Assembly (NCBI GenBank): GCA_010015805.1 | Contig: ML978126.1 | Coordinates: forward strand, 558,001-622,000 | Source of the DNA: Rhizodiscina lignyota | Lineage: Eukaryota; Ascomycota; Dothideomycetes; Aulographales; Rhizodiscinaceae | DNA: 64,000 bases | Reading direction: 5' to 3' | Shown: in pieces, positions 43,296 through 55,284 of the stretch | Numbering within the stretch: position 1 is the first letter of the stretch | How the letters are laid out: each line of letters opens with the position of its first letter | Translations under genes and position numbers: made by a program | The notes under the pieces: generated by a model | Database searches by the model: none | Told to the model about the DNA's origin: nothing | What the model saw: only the letters and a program-made list of their open reading frames with translations

Positions 43296-46200
43296 TCACG
43301 CCTGCTTCTCCAAAGCCTGTTTCACGACAGGCGACTTCTCTTCTTGCACATCCTGAGCAATTAGTTTCAGGAGCTTTTCCTTAAGTTCTGGTTTCCAGGT
43401 CACGCCTGCCACAGCTTGCACCGCCTGAGCTCTCTTCAAGCGAAATGCTTCAGGGGCAGATGCGTATCTCTCGAGACTTAGAAGCTCCCAAAGCTTGCTC
43501 TGCAAGGCTTCTTCATTCAGGGTCGACGTGGCGAGCTTATCAAGCACCTCTCGCGTTAGCTTCGGAGCAAACTTCTTGACAGAGTCGAAAGTCGCCGACG
43601 CTATTGTTCGAGAGTGAATTGCATTCGCCTTGGCAGCTGTTTTGAGGAAGCTCGATACTGTTTCCGAGGCATCTGCTACAGGTTAGACTGGAAGTGGCTG
43701 AAATAGTGGAGACATCCGACGTACCCTTTTCTGTCAACAGCGCCGGGCGCATGCAGTCTTCAACGGCTTCCACGGCAACCGCAAGGGTCTTTTCACGCCT
43801 GAGGATTCGTCAGTGTGTGGCTTGTCATAGATTCCAGACTGTACTTACAAATTTGCGGTCATCTTCTTTTCAGTAGTGTCGTCGACATCCATAGCATCCT
43901 CTTCGGTAGTTGAAAGGTCTTCAACAACCGGCGTCACAATGTCGAAGACGGTGTTGATCATTGAGACATCGGCCCGAGCAGCCGCAACTCGACCAAGGCC
44001 TTGGAGGGCGAATGGTCGGTATGTAATGTTCTGACGTTTCGCTTCTCGAACGATAATCTATCAAGAATGTGTTAGCTGCCGCCGAAATTCTTCAATCTGA
44101 GTGATTTAAAGTTTACCTTGTTGATCTCAGAGGCTACTGTAGTCTGAGCTTGCCACAATTTGGAACCCTTCTCTACAAACTTCACAAAGGCTTCAAGCAC
44201 CACCTCCTTTCCTTCCCACGTCTTCCCGCTCATTGCCTTTACCAAGGCAGGCCAGATAATCTCTGCACTCGCTAAACTCATTGGCTCTGCAGATGAAGCA
44301 ACAGAGTCTATAGCATCAGCAATAGATCGCGCCGACGCGTGCTTAAGAACCCAACGGGGCGAGTCGAGGTGCGCTTGCGAAAGAGCCACAATTTCCTTTA
44401 AGTAGAGCAGAACAGCTCTCGAGCCGCCGACGCCCTCATCCCAAGCCTTTTGGAAGAGCTCCTTCACTTGGTCACTGCTATCATGCTTCGCAATAAAGAC
44501 GAAAGGCAATATGTCGGCTCCAAGAGCTGCAAACCTATCGGTAGCATGTTTCGCAACAGCATGAAGGAGATCACCCGCGGCAATCCGATGCTTTTCGTCT
44601 TCGGCGTCGAAGTAGAAGCGTTTAGCGGTGTCTGCTAGCTGGAGGATTTGTTCATCCGACGCGACTCTTGAGACGTAGCCAGCTGCTTCGGCATAGGACA
44701 CAGCAACTGTATCATTGCGGTCGGTCAGGTGCCGCTCTGTCAACTTCAGGAATCGGTCTGCGTAAGGCCGGAATAATTGGTTATGTCTTGTGCTCATCGA
44801 TACCAGGACACGAGTGCATGCAACCTGACTGGGTAGACCGAGGGCCGTCTTGATCGCGTTCTCTAATTTGGGTGCCAGCTGCTCCATCGTTGGGTCATCG
44901 AGTAGGTCCAGGCACCGCTCCGTGGCTTCCATGAGAGGGCTTTGCCGAACAGCCATGAGTCGCATATCATCGATCTTTTGCTCTGTTACCTTGTACTTGG
45001 AGGCATTGAGGCGCAAGTAATTCACGATTTGATTCTCCAAGGAACTGAAGAGGGTAAGAAGTTGTTCCACAAGACCAGGGATGTAAGGTCGCAATATCTT
45101 TCCGCTGCTCTTCTTGATGATCTGGAGCAATGTCTCGAGCGCAAAGAATTGGACTTCTTCAGCACTGTTCTCAAGACCTGAAGATGACAGCAGGAAGGGC
45201 AAAACATGCTTAAGCATGCCATCCGCCTTCTTCGCAGCTCCCTCTCCAGCTTCAAGGGCTCGGATGAGGATCCCTGTTAAGGTGCGGGCCAAACCTGCTG
45301 CTGCCTCTCGTACTGAGCCTTTGATGTCATCTAGGACTTTGAAGCACTGGGTCCAGATTCTTCCAACGTAGGGCTCAACCTGTTCGAAAGGGCGGCCTTG
45401 GACAAGATCGGCAATTGCATCGCACGATGCTTGACGCACTCTCCATTCCTTTCCAAGGATGTTCTGAAGAAGATCTTCCATGATAGAATCAAAATTGCGC
45501 TCAATAGTTTTAGAGCTGTCCTTTACCAGTGCGTTCCATATGTCTTGCATAGACCGTCGCACATTCGAGTTTGGGTCAAATCGGTATCGATACAGCTTCG
45601 GATAAAGCTTTGGGTTCTCTGACAAGTAGCCATCCACACTGGAGTCGGAGAAAATGCTGCTTAACCCGAACCTTCCGAATGCTGCGCGACTGGACCAAAT
45701 GGAGTTGTTCGCCGCTAGTGACATGAATCGATACACTAAACTTGGGTTTCCGACTTCTGCCGCAAGGCTCAGGATGTCTTTGTATGTCGTAATAGAACCA
45801 TCACCAGTTGGCAATGCTCCGGCGTCGAACAATTGCGTGTCTTCCGTTACATTTCCGGACAGTTGCGCTTTGTTATCGGTGAAAGATCCAACCAGATCTC
45901 GGACCAAGTCATCCTTCAGTTCACGGTCACCTTTTTCATACACAAGTCCCAATCCTCTTGAAGCTGCCTCTTGTACAAGCTCTTCGCGATCGGATAGGCA
46001 GTTCTTAAACGCTGCCTGACATGCCCTGAGCTGAGTTTTAATTTCCGGGCGATGACCGCAGAACTGTACTAGACATAGAAGCCAAATGACAGCGGCCCTC
46101 CGAAGAGATGGTTTTGATGCCTTACAGTCTGAGATGACACGATCAAAGACGCGTGCTAGAATTGGTGTGCGATCGGGGGTCGTGGGAAGAGGCCCATCGA

Positions 46201-49200
46201 TGTCGTGCTTCGGCGCCAGGGCACTTGAGTCCCAACCGCAAACCAAATAGCTCAGTGCTTCACCGACTGAAAATTGCGTTTCGGTCTCCCGAACCTCATG
46301 CAGAGCATAGAGCGCATTTTCGATACGATCAAGGTTGGCATCATCTTGCCCGTCTCGTTCGGCAAAGATCAGAGAAAATTTGCCCAGCGCCAGAATGGCT
46401 CTCTCATTTCCTTTACGTGCAGCCTCAGATAACTTCGTAATAACGGTTGGAATAGGTGCGACTTTTGTGACTGAAGGCATGGTGATGGCGTTATACGCCG
46501 AGAGTTGACCGAGCGCGGTGTAGCTGGCGTCTTTAAGCGTGTTATCGTGCGAGTCTTGAAGCACCTGAAGCACCAGTGCAAGATTCTTGGTGAGGCTATC
46601 TTTAACTTCGTTCCCAAGTCCACGGTATGTCATTCTGCTGATAGCGTAGCTTGTGGCTACTATGGACCCATGGATCTCATTAACTGTAGCGCCAACAGCA
46701 TCTCGCCAGTGCTCTGCTTGTCTGAGATGTTGGTTGAGATCATCCAATACCTTGGCCGTCGAGAGGGTCTTCGTTTTCCGGAGTAGCGAAATGATAAGCC
46801 CAAAGGCATGCGCGGCGCTGGTCCTGCGGAGTCGGTCATTTGAATGGATCAATTGGCTCAAATGAGGTAGATCGTCCTGCAGATTCAATTGTTCGAGAAT
46901 CGCGTCTGGAGCAATGGTAAGGAGCTCAGTAAAGGTACTGGCCAACTCCGCTGTTGCCTCTCCTGCCTTTGAAAAAGCAACTTCGGAAGCTAATTTGAAC
47001 AAGACTCGAATTGCATACTGGGACTCTGGGCCGTGGATCCAAGCTGTCCTCAAGTAGGCTCTAACACCTTCTCGTGCGTTCAAAGAACCCTCCAAAGCAG
47101 AATCCAGTTTCTTGGCCCAGTCTGCTCCCTTTAAATCAGGTAGCAAGTCAGCGTCCCTCAATGCCTCGGCTAGCATTAATTGACGCAGGTATCTCAATAG
47201 TGGACCCATTGCGGGTCCGCAATGAGTCTTCAGTTGATGTATAACTTTATGTGTTGACGCAAGGTCGGCTGTGACGTCTGTGTCGAGGTCCATGTCCGTC
47301 GTACTCTTTGAGTATTTACGAAGTTCGTCGCGCTTAGAAATCTCCCGTAGACGTTTTGTAACCGTCTGCACAAACGCTTCATATCTGGGAAGGAACTCTT
47401 CAGTGGCTTCTGTGCGTCCTTCTAGCGCTGATATGGCTATTGAATCAGCATTCATTGATCGAAACCAATAAGGATCAAGGCCCTTCTGGGCTTCATCTAG
47501 CACTTCTGGCGCTGCGCCTGCGCCAAGCGCCAGAATGTCGATCCAGCGAGCGTCCAAATTGTGATAAGGTAGGCATCTGTTCGCATACCGGAGCGCAATG
47601 TACCGGCCAGATCTAATTTTAGCAGCTTCCAGCGGTTCAGAATCCTCGTCCAAGTCCATGTCTTGCTCAAGCAGAAAATCAACGTTCTTCGATAGTTCGG
47701 TGATCCTGGCGGCGATTGAAGTAATAGTGAAAGTATTAGCTTCATCTGGTTGACTATGCTGTATCAAGAGATCTACGAGGCGCTCTTGGGTCTCTTTATT
47801 GGTCTTATCCACCTCGAAATACCGCATCATTATGAGTAAGGCTTCTTGAATGCCTAGTGCAGTTTCGGCACCGGAGGTATCTGTAACAAGAGAGTCCAGT
47901 AGGAAGTTGAGCACGACAAAGGCTGACTCCGATGTCACGGATACAGCCGCTGCAGATCCAATAACTTCGTAGGCTTGCCGTCGGAGGTTCACGTCAGCGT
48001 TGTCATCGGGTCTTGGCCAGGCTTGGTGTTTCAGGACCATCATGAAATAATAGATGACTCTGTCAGGGTTGAATGTCGATTTCCGAGCCTGTGCGCTTCG
48101 AATGGAAGATGTGGCAAACTTCACAGTCGCCAAGCGTAATTTGGTTAATTCTCGCTGTGGTTGAGAACCAGTGCTTTTGTCGCCAAGCTCGTGTTGGCCA
48201 TCGGGATAGAGCCCTTCGGCAATTATGACCTCTACCATTTCAGGATCATCAACGATTGCGGATGACCTCGTAAGGTATGATAAGGCCCTGAGCTTAAGGG
48301 GGACCGATGGTATCCCGACAGGTGCACCGGGCCGTCTATGCGCACAATTAGTGATTTGACTTGGCAGTACATGAAAGACATGAGCTTCTACGCACCTGAA
48401 GCTGTAGAGCAGGTAGAGTTGATGTAAGATCTTGGGGTCTTCGAAGGACACTGCGGCTGAGGCTCTCTTCAGTATGTCTTCTGCAACGGATGTGATATCG
48501 GAATTGGCGTTGGAGGAAGCGCAAATTGCTGGGATGAAGCGTTCTTCATCACGGAACAGTCCACTCGCTAGCAATTTGACAGCCTTGATTTTCGATGCGG
48601 TTAGATTCAGTCCGTTTGGCGTACTTGGATCGAAAGCATCCCTCTTTCCGTAAAGCGAGAGAAACTTGAACTCTTCAGTTGTCAAACCAGGGCAAGGTGG
48701 ACTGCTTTCCGTAACGTTCTCATTATGTCGCAGTGGTCGGAGCAGCATGAATTTTCCAATCCAGGAAGCGACGAACCCAGCATCTTCATCTGATAAGCCA
48801 AGAGTAGACCTGAGCGTGTCATCTTGACTAGATCCTCTTGCCGGAATTGGGTAGTCTTGGAGAAGATGCAAAAAGAGATTGAATAGCTCCGATGCGTAAT
48901 CGAAAGAAGTATTGAAATCTTGACTGATTTCGTGAAGGATAACTGGAAGGGCCTCCGCTTTGGCTGCCGCATCCAAACGAGGTACGCCTTTCTGGATGAA
49001 CGTGAGGTCGAAATTGCGGACCAGCGGACTGTTGCGATGTTCTTTGACTTGCTTCAACAGCGCTGAGACGGGAAGTTTGATCGATCTATACACTTATCAG
49101 TAGATATTCATGCGCCTTTGGCTGGGACTGACTGACTGTGACTGGAGGCGAACATTGATATGTTTGCACACGCCGATGACCTTCTCCCGGACACTGGAAC

Positions 49201-49354
49201 TCTCCGACTCTAGCTTCAGCAGAAGTGGCGCTAGATATGTGCCCAGGAGGGTTTCAAGCTTGGTCTCACTCTCAGCAAGAGCAATGCGCAGTTCGACTTT
49301 CTTGAGCAGTTCAAGCTCACGTGCTTCCGTGGAGGGTTGGCGTGGCGCCGCCAT
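43296..49354 (-). CDS. ECM29: ECM29-like proteasome adaptor/scaffold
   Basis: CDS is complement(join(43296..43675, 43725..43798, 43849..44057, 44117..48335, 48396..49085, 49137..49354)), 1929 aa. Ecm29 is a HEAT-repeat protein that binds and stabilises or inspects the 26S proteasome. The N-terminus (ELELLKKVELRIALAESETKLETLLGTYLAPLLLKLESES, INVRLQS-QSIKLPVSALLKQ) and the whole alpha-helical repeat organisation fit the family, as does the length (yeast about 1870 aa). Five introns of 49-60 nt are used. The one at 48336-48395 is 60 nt, in frame and free of stops, and is recognised because removing it gives the smoother LLYSFRRPGAPVG. The first donor could be GTCAGT (chosen) or GTCACA six bases earlier. 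ATG 49354 is preceded only by an in-frame GTG. It is divergent from PRP28. Confidence 0.92.
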
Positions 49355-49774
49355 GTTGAGATTACGAAGCACAAGGGGAGGAGATTTTATTTTTCAGTTC
49401 AAGGCTCTATCATGGTGTCGGAGGCGTTTTTCCAATCTACGTGATGTAGAGGCAGCACCAGGCTTAAGAATCAAGTGTGACCCAGGCAGTCGCTGTCGTA
49501 CGCGCCTGTGGCAACGAGGGTGGGTGTCCGTTACGGATGAACTGTGGTTGACGTGATCATGGGTGCGCTTCGAGGCGGCAAAGTGATTGCGACTCTCGGC
49601 GGAGTCCAGATCGGGAAGGCCAGCGCCCATAATCTGGTTGATCTAGGCACCCCTGCAGCGGGGAGCCGCACCCACGTTCTGGGTGGCTTCTAGGTGCTTC
49701 GGCATGTTCCGTCAACGTTTGACTTCTACTCAGACTTTCACCTTCGCTGTTCTGCACCTTCTTCACCACCAACA
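49355..49774. promoter_or_regulatory. Divergent promoter region ECM29 / PRP28
   Basis: 420 bases between the two start codons must contain both promoters and leaders. No specific regulator site is identified; a PACE proteasome element (GGTGGCAAA) is not seen in exact form. Confidence 0.5.
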
Positions 49775-52282
49775 ATGAACGGACACTCAGGCAATATGGC
49801 GATACCGCCTCCACCGTCATCAAGGTACATACCACCACCTCCTACTGACGATTTCCCTCCCGGCCCCCCGCCTCCGCCAAGTTCACACGCGGTTGCGCAT
49901 CCTCCACCTCCTCCGCCAGACGTTGACAGCCTTGCGCCACCCGTAAAGAAGAAGAAGGGATGGGGAGCGGCACCGAAGAAAGAACCTCTGAGTATTGAGG
50001 AGATACTCCAGAAGAAGAGGGAAGCAGATGCAGCAGCGGCTAAGGTAAGTTCTCATCGCCACCACCGTTTCGCTTGTAATGTCTCGTTCACACACGATGC
50101 AGTCACGGTACAGAGTGGACTAACCAATCATTTCGCGCAGCCCAAATTCCTCTCAAAGGCTGAGCGCGAGAAGCTCGCCCTTGAAAAGCGGCAGAAGGAG
50201 GCCGAGGAGCAGAAGCGCAAGCTAGAGGCGCAAGCGGCCAGTCGCAACGGCAATGGCACGTCGAACGGTATCATGTCAAATGGTCATATGTCAAACATCA
50301 CGTCCAGATACCCGGACGAAGGAGCAAATGGCTCTGGGAAGCATGCTATACCAACCGGTCCTCGAGCCTTGCGACCTGGCGAAATTCCCACCGGCCCCGC
50401 AGCGATGCGCAATTCCCAGCACAACCGAGATTATGACATGATGCCTCCTCCTCCACCTAAATCTACCGCGATCGTAGATCGCAAAGGCGAAAAGAGGCCA
50501 GCGTCTTCACCTGAGGACACTGAAGCTTCGATAGTACGCCAACGGTACATGGGCGCTGAGCAGAACACGTCCAACTTTTCCGCGAAGAAAAAGCGGAGGC
50601 GCACTACGGAAAAGAAGTTCAATTTTGAGTGGAACGCAGAAGAAGATACAAGCCCCGATTATAATCCGCTCTATCAAGATCGCGCGAAAGCGAGCTTTTT
50701 CGGACGCGGCCATCTCGCCGGCCTCGCAGACGATACCGATGAGGGTGCGCGTAGATACGCGAGAGCATTAGAGGAGCATGATCACGAAGCCGGAAGATCA
50801 CGAGCGCAGGAAATGTTAGAGATGGAGCGGCGGAGGAAAGAAGAAGGAAGCCGCAATGGACTGGAGAAACATTGGAGCGAGAAGAGGCTGGATCAGATGC
50901 GCGAGCGCGACTGGCGTATCTTCAAAGAGGACTTCAACATCAGTACAAAGGGCGGAAGTATTCCGAACCCGATGCGCTCGTGGGAGGAGTCTGGATTGCC
51001 CAAGAAGCTGCTCGACGTTGTCGACAAAGTCGGATACGTGGACCCGTCTCCAGTGCAGAGAGCAGCCATCCCGATTGCACTCCAATCTCGCGATCTCATT
51101 GGTGTGGCTGTCACTGGATCTGGTAAGACTGCTGCGTTCTTGCTACCGCTACTAGTCTACATTTCGGAGCTACCCCCGCTCAACGAATCCACGACAAACG
51201 ATGGACCATACGCTATTATCCTCGCACCCACCCGTGAGCTGGCGCAACAGATTGAACTCGAAGCCAAAAAGTTTGCCGAACCTCTCAACTTCACCTGCGT
51301 GTCCATTGTCGGAGGTCACAGCATTGAAGAGCAAGCTTACCAACTCCGCAACGGAGCAGAAATCGTCATCGCTACTCCTGGTCGTCTTGTCGACTGTATC
51401 GAGCGCCGCGTCTTAGTCCTAGGCCAGTGCTGCTACGTCATCATGGATGAGGCGGATCGCATGATCGATCTCGGCTTTGAAGAGCCTGTCAACCGCATCC
51501 TCGACGCGCTACCAGTGCAAAACGAGAAGCCTGACTCAGATGACGCGGAGGACGCGGCCGCGATGAGCAGGCATCTCGGTGGCAAAGATAGATACCGCCA
51601 GACGATGATGTACACGGCGACGATGCCGTCAGCGGTCGAGCGCATCGCGAGAAAGTACCTACGTCGTCCGGCTATCGTGACGATCGGTAATGTCGGCGAG
51701 GCAGTTGAGACGGTCGAGCAGCGCGTCGAGTTTGTATCGGGCGAAGACAAGCGCAAGAAGCGCCTGCAAGAGATCCTGCAGAGTGGGGAGTTTCGCGCTC
51801 CGATCATCGTGTTCGTCAATATCAAACGGAACTGCGACGCTGTGGCGAGGGATATCAAGCACATGGGCTTCAGCAGCGTCACGCTGCACGGCAGCAAGAC
51901 TCAAGATCAACGTGAAGCAGCACTGGCGGCACTGCGGCAAGGCAACGCGGAAGTGTTGGTCGCCACGGATCTCGCGGGCAGAGGTATCGATGTCCCGGAT
52001 GTCAGTTTGGTGGTCAACTTCAACATGGCGACGAACATTGAAAGTTACACGCATCGTGTCGGTCGTACGGGTCGTGCGGGCAAGAGCGGTGTGGCCATCA
52101 CATTCTTGGGCAATGAGGACACAGATGTCATGTACGATCTCAAGCAGATGCTGCAGAAGTCCAGCATTTCGCGTGTGCCGGAGGAGCTGAGAAAGCACGA
52201 GGCTGCGCAACAGAAGTCGACGAGGGGTGGAGGAAAGAAAATGGAAGAGAGTGGTGCGTTTGGCGGGAAAGGTGGATGGTAG
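49775..52282 (+). CDS. PRP28: PRP28/DDX23-like spliceosomal DEAD-box RNA helicase
   Basis: CDS is join(49775..50044, 50141..52282), 803 aa. Prp28 unwinds or displaces U1 snRNA from the 5' splice site when U6 replaces it. A Pro-rich N-terminus (PPPPPDVDSLAPPVKKKKGWG) leads into LSIEEILQKKREADAAAAK, then the 96-nt intron, then PKFLSKAEREKLALEKRQ, all typical of the family. Helicase motifs in order are GSGKT (416-420), PTRELAQQ, the DEAD box at 526-529, TAT in the SAT position, and HRVGRTGRAG. The upstream segment EWNAEEDTSPDYNPLY is a Prp28 hallmark. The intron is in frame and has no stop, so retention would insert 32 residues. ATG 49775 begins MNGHSGNMA after an open but ATG-free frame. Confidence 0.95.
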   Translation: MNGHSGNMAIPPPPSSRYIPPPPTDDFPPGPPPPPSSHAVAHPPPPPPDVDSLAPPVKKKKGWGAAPKKEPLSIEEILQKKREADAAAAKVSSHRHHRFACNVSFTHDAVTVQSGLTNHFAQPKFLSKAEREKLALEKRQKEAEEQKRKLEAQAASRNGNGTSNGIMSNGHMSNITSRYPDEGANGSGKHAIPTGPRALRPGEIPTGPAAMRNSQHNRDYDMMPPPPPKSTAIVDRKGEKRPASSPEDTEASIVRQRYMGAEQNTSNFSAKKKRRRTTEKKFNFEWNAEEDTSPDYNPLYQDRAKASFFGRGHLAGLADDTDEGARRYARALEEHDHEAGRSRAQEMLEMERRRKEEGSRNGLEKHWSEKRLDQMRERDWRIFKEDFNISTKGGSIPNPMRSWEESGLPKKLLDVVDKVGYVDPSPVQRAAIPIALQSRDLIGVAVTGSGKTAAFLLPLLVYISELPPLNESTTNDGPYAIILAPTRELAQQIELEAKKFAEPLNFTCVSIVGGHSIEEQAYQLRNGAEIVIATPGRLVDCIERRVLVLGQCCYVIMDEADRMIDLGFEEPVNRILDALPVQNEKPDSDDAEDAAAMSRHLGGKDRYRQTMMYTATMPSAVERIARKYLRRPAIVTIGNVGEAVETVEQRVEFVSGEDKRKKRLQEILQSGEFRAPIIVFVNIKRNCDAVARDIKHMGFSSVTLHGSKTQDQREAALAALRQGNAEVLVATDLAGRGIDVPDVSLVVNFNMATNIESYTHRVGRTGRAGKSGVAITFLGNEDTDVMYDLKQMLQKSSISRVPEELRKHEAAQQKSTRGGGKKMEESGAFGGKGGW

Positions 52283-53380
52283 TCCTTTCATGAGAGCGTG
52301 CGGAAGCACAAGCGTGGGCAAATTGGTGCTGAGATGTATTCTACCAACTTCTCCGAAGAGATACCAGAATTTACGACTGAACTTTACTAAAGTGCTTGCA
52401 TGTTCCATTTCCCGGTAGAGCGATGGGTTCGTCATGGATAGTCGACCACCGCGCTACTGGGTCGAAGTACACATCCGCGAAGCACTGTCTTGGGAAGCTG
52501 TTGATGAAGTCCAAAATTACAGCCAGAGGCACATTTCTTGGATGTTTCATCCTGTTGAGCAGTTTCCCATCGGAGTGCCTACTAACTAAGCCAGACACCA
52601 TGAAGGATACTGAGATATATCTTGAGAAGAATAATATAGACACATAGTCAAACAACACCGTTTGTCTCAAGATCTCCAATGGAAGCTCCCGATTCTCTGT
52701 ACATGAATTGGCCTCATCTCGTACAGCGTTGATGGCTGTGCTTAGGTAAGTGTTTCTGCTCGGAGGTATTCAGAGAGTGGTTAGAGGGTGTTTAGCTCAG
52801 AGACGTGGTCAGAACGTGTTTAGAAAGTGTTCAGCTCGAAGAGGTATTTAGAAAGTGTTCAGAAAGTGTTCAGAAAGTATTCAGAAAGTGTTCAGAAAGT
52901 ATTCAAAAAGTGTTCAGAAAGTATTCAGAAAATACTTAGAGCGGAGACGTGTTTAGAGTGTGTTTAGAGTATGTTCAAAGTATATTCAGAGTATATTTAG
53001 AGTGTGTTTAAAGTATATTTAAAGTATATTCAAAGTGTATTTAGAATATATTTAAAGTGTATTTAGGGTGTGTTTAAAGTGTATTCAGAGTGTGTTTAGG
53101 GTGTTTTTAGTTCGGGGAGGTATTCAGAGAGTGTTTATGCACTTGAGAGGTTGAATTCGTGAGAGGGGAAGAAAATTTCCAATTTTAAACCCATTCCTTG
53201 TGTACGGTCTTGAGCACGGCAGAAGTCACAGAATACATGGCAGACGCTGACACTGGTATCGTTCGAAGTTGGTCAACTGAATGCATCAAATTGGGATCAA
53301 ACCAAGTGCGCCATCCGCTCTAGTGGTATCTCTAAATTTTGCGCAGTGCCGTCGCGTCTCACACAATCTGTACAAGTACA
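52283..53380. other. Convergent intergenic region with minisatellite
   Basis: About 1.1 kb between the 3' ends of PRP28 and ERD1. A minisatellite fills 52762-53133. No gene is supported. Confidence 0.6.
52762..53133 (+). repeat. Minisatellite with 11-bp period
   Basis: A degenerate 11-base unit of the form RAGTRTRTTYA repeats almost without break from about 52846 to 53109. The left block alternates GTGTTCAG and GTATTCAG units; the right block is TTTA-rich. An 18-bp sequence, GGAGGTATTCAGAGAGTG, occurs perfectly at both ends (52762-52779 and 53116-53133). The + strand is poor in C. Confidence 0.9.
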
Positions 53381-54783
53381 TTAATCTTCGTCATATTTAT
53401 TGCTCAGGTCTCCAAGCAGGACATCGTCTGGTGCTGGTCCACGGTTGTTCCGGACTATTGGTGCACTATTAGCTTTCGTCTTCTGGCTCTAAATAAGAGC
53501 TGCTACTTACCCCACTCTGCCTCTACGCGGAAGAATATCCAGATCCACCGCCTAAAGACTTCCAGAAGTTCCATGAGAAAGATGCCACCCTCAAGGTCAT
53601 TGAAGTGATCCAAATGCGGCGAAAGCTTGAAACTCCAAGTACACCTCAACAGCAAATCCAACACAATAACGCCATAATAGATGTTGTTGTCACTGAAATA
53701 ACGATGCCGCCGTAGCGCCCAAGGATGCTCTGGATCGTTCCGCTCCGCAGCAGATGAGAACAGTGTGAGGTCCCAATCCTTAGCAACGTCCCAATAGAAT
53801 GAGTAAAACGAATTCAAAAATACGAAGAACATCCACAGGCGGAACAGGCCAGCCTCAGTCATTCCCATCTTGGCCGGATCGTACCCGCGCTGCAGGGCGC
53901 TGAGAATGATAACAGGAAAGGCGGTTGAATATTTGAGCGCGTTCGCAAGATGCTGGCCTCCCCAGCCCTGAGACACATTACCGCCCATTGCACCTTTTCT
54001 GTTTGCCTTCCGCACTCGCCCATACTCGATGAGACATTGCCGCAGCCGAATCATGCTTGGGATGCTGATGATCAGCGGCACCATGATCATTCCGCCGCAG
54101 TGTCGGTCTGGCCGTGCAGTGGAGCTCTTCCCTCGGGAAAAAAACATGCAGAGCGTGACGAAGAGGTCTCCAAGCACTTTTGCATATGATGTGAGCGCAT
54201 CAGCGAGGAGGACGTCTCCGAATTTGCCATCTTGCGCTTCTGCAATGCCGCCAATACTGATGCGCTTAAGGGTTGTAAGAGTACGCCATCGCCCGCCGCC
54301 AGAGAATATGTGGAAAGGAAGGAGGAAGCAGACGAGGAGGACGAGGAGGTAGAGATTGGGAAGCAGTTCCCAGGAGAGGACTGCAGAGGAGTTGCCACGC
54401 GTAACTATCCAGAAGAGGAGAAGCGAAGACGCAAAGGGAATTGTGAGCAGGGTCGCCAAGCGGTATGTGGATAGGTGGTGAGAGGGTAAAGTAGGTGACG
54501 GTCGAGACGGGTAACGGATCAGCGTCGGTACGTCCTGATGCCATTAGTGACTGTTAATCCTCCGAATTACGATATAGCCAAGCGTACAATTCTAAGAAGG
54601 GATAGATAGTGGAGATTCGCTCCCCAAGCCCACACGCCTGTACTCCATTGTCAGCCGTCTGTTGGATCCTCGTGGGACAGGAAATTGTATACCGAGGACT
54701 ATGATCAGCGCAACGCGGTATGGAAGAGGCAGGAATAGACTGAACGAGTCGAGTTCTGGCTCGACTGCAGGGTCACCGTCCAT
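53381..54783 (-). CDS. ERD1: ERD1-like EXS-domain Golgi membrane protein
   Basis: CDS is complement(join(53381..53454, 53511..54534, 54588..54637, 54693..54783)), 412 aa. Erd1 is a multi-spanning Golgi protein with an EXS domain (as in Xpr1/Syg1). In yeast it is needed for retention of ER proteins, glycosyltransferase recycling and phosphate recovery from the Golgi. Exons 1-3 give SLFLPLPYRVALIIVLG, VWAWGANLHYLSLLRI and DVPTLIRYPSRPSPTLPSHHLSTYRLATLLTIP, the conserved N-terminal order. The EXS part includes PSMIRLRQCLIEYGR, NALKYSTAFPVIILSA, FVFLNSFYSFYWDVAKDWDLTLF and DLLLRCTWSFKLSPHL. The last exon restores EAEWVRNNRGPAPDDVLLGD. Three introns are 53-56 nt. It is divergent from the cation-exchanger gene. 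Confidence 0.92.
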
Positions 54784-55284
54784 TATGGAGCAACATTCGG
54801 GCCCCTACGAGATGTTCCGTGCAGAAGGGAGATCACCGAAAGCTGAGGATCATTAAGCTTAAAATGAGTGACTGAGGTGAGAGGTGTGAGGCGTGAAGAA
54901 TTGAGACTTGAAAGGGCGCAAGGAAGGAGATTGTATATGGAAGCCTGGGGGAGGAGAGTACAAGCTGTCTCCTTGCAGTGGCCGTTGGGAATTACGACGT
55001 GCAACTGTGGCGTTGTGGCTTGGCTGCGTCATTCGCGTGGCCCGAATTTCTGGGCAGTTGCGCATGTGCTGCCGCTACCTACCTATGTCACTGCTGCTAA
55101 CGCCGCTCCATCCAAGTTTTTGGTCACTCCACCGTTATGTATTGCTGGAGCCTGCGGCGGACACTCGAACAATTCGCCTCCTGTGCCTAGTACCTATATT
55201 CGCACACTCTCCCCACGTTGCATTGTTTGCGAGGATGCTCTCCTGCCCCAATCGCATTCTTATATCGCGGAGGATACACCTGCC
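54784..55284. promoter_or_regulatory. Divergent promoter region ERD1 / NCX-type exchanger
   Basis: 501 bases between the two start codons. The frame of the exchanger's first exon is open upstream to 54868, but the in-frame extension is not family-like, so it is treated as leader and promoter. Confidence 0.5.

Noticed and set aside
52762-53133. CRISPR-like or telomere-like reading of the repeat array
   Set aside because: There are no unique spacers, and the 11-bp unit is not a telomeric TTAGGG series; it is a minisatellite in a eukaryotic genome.
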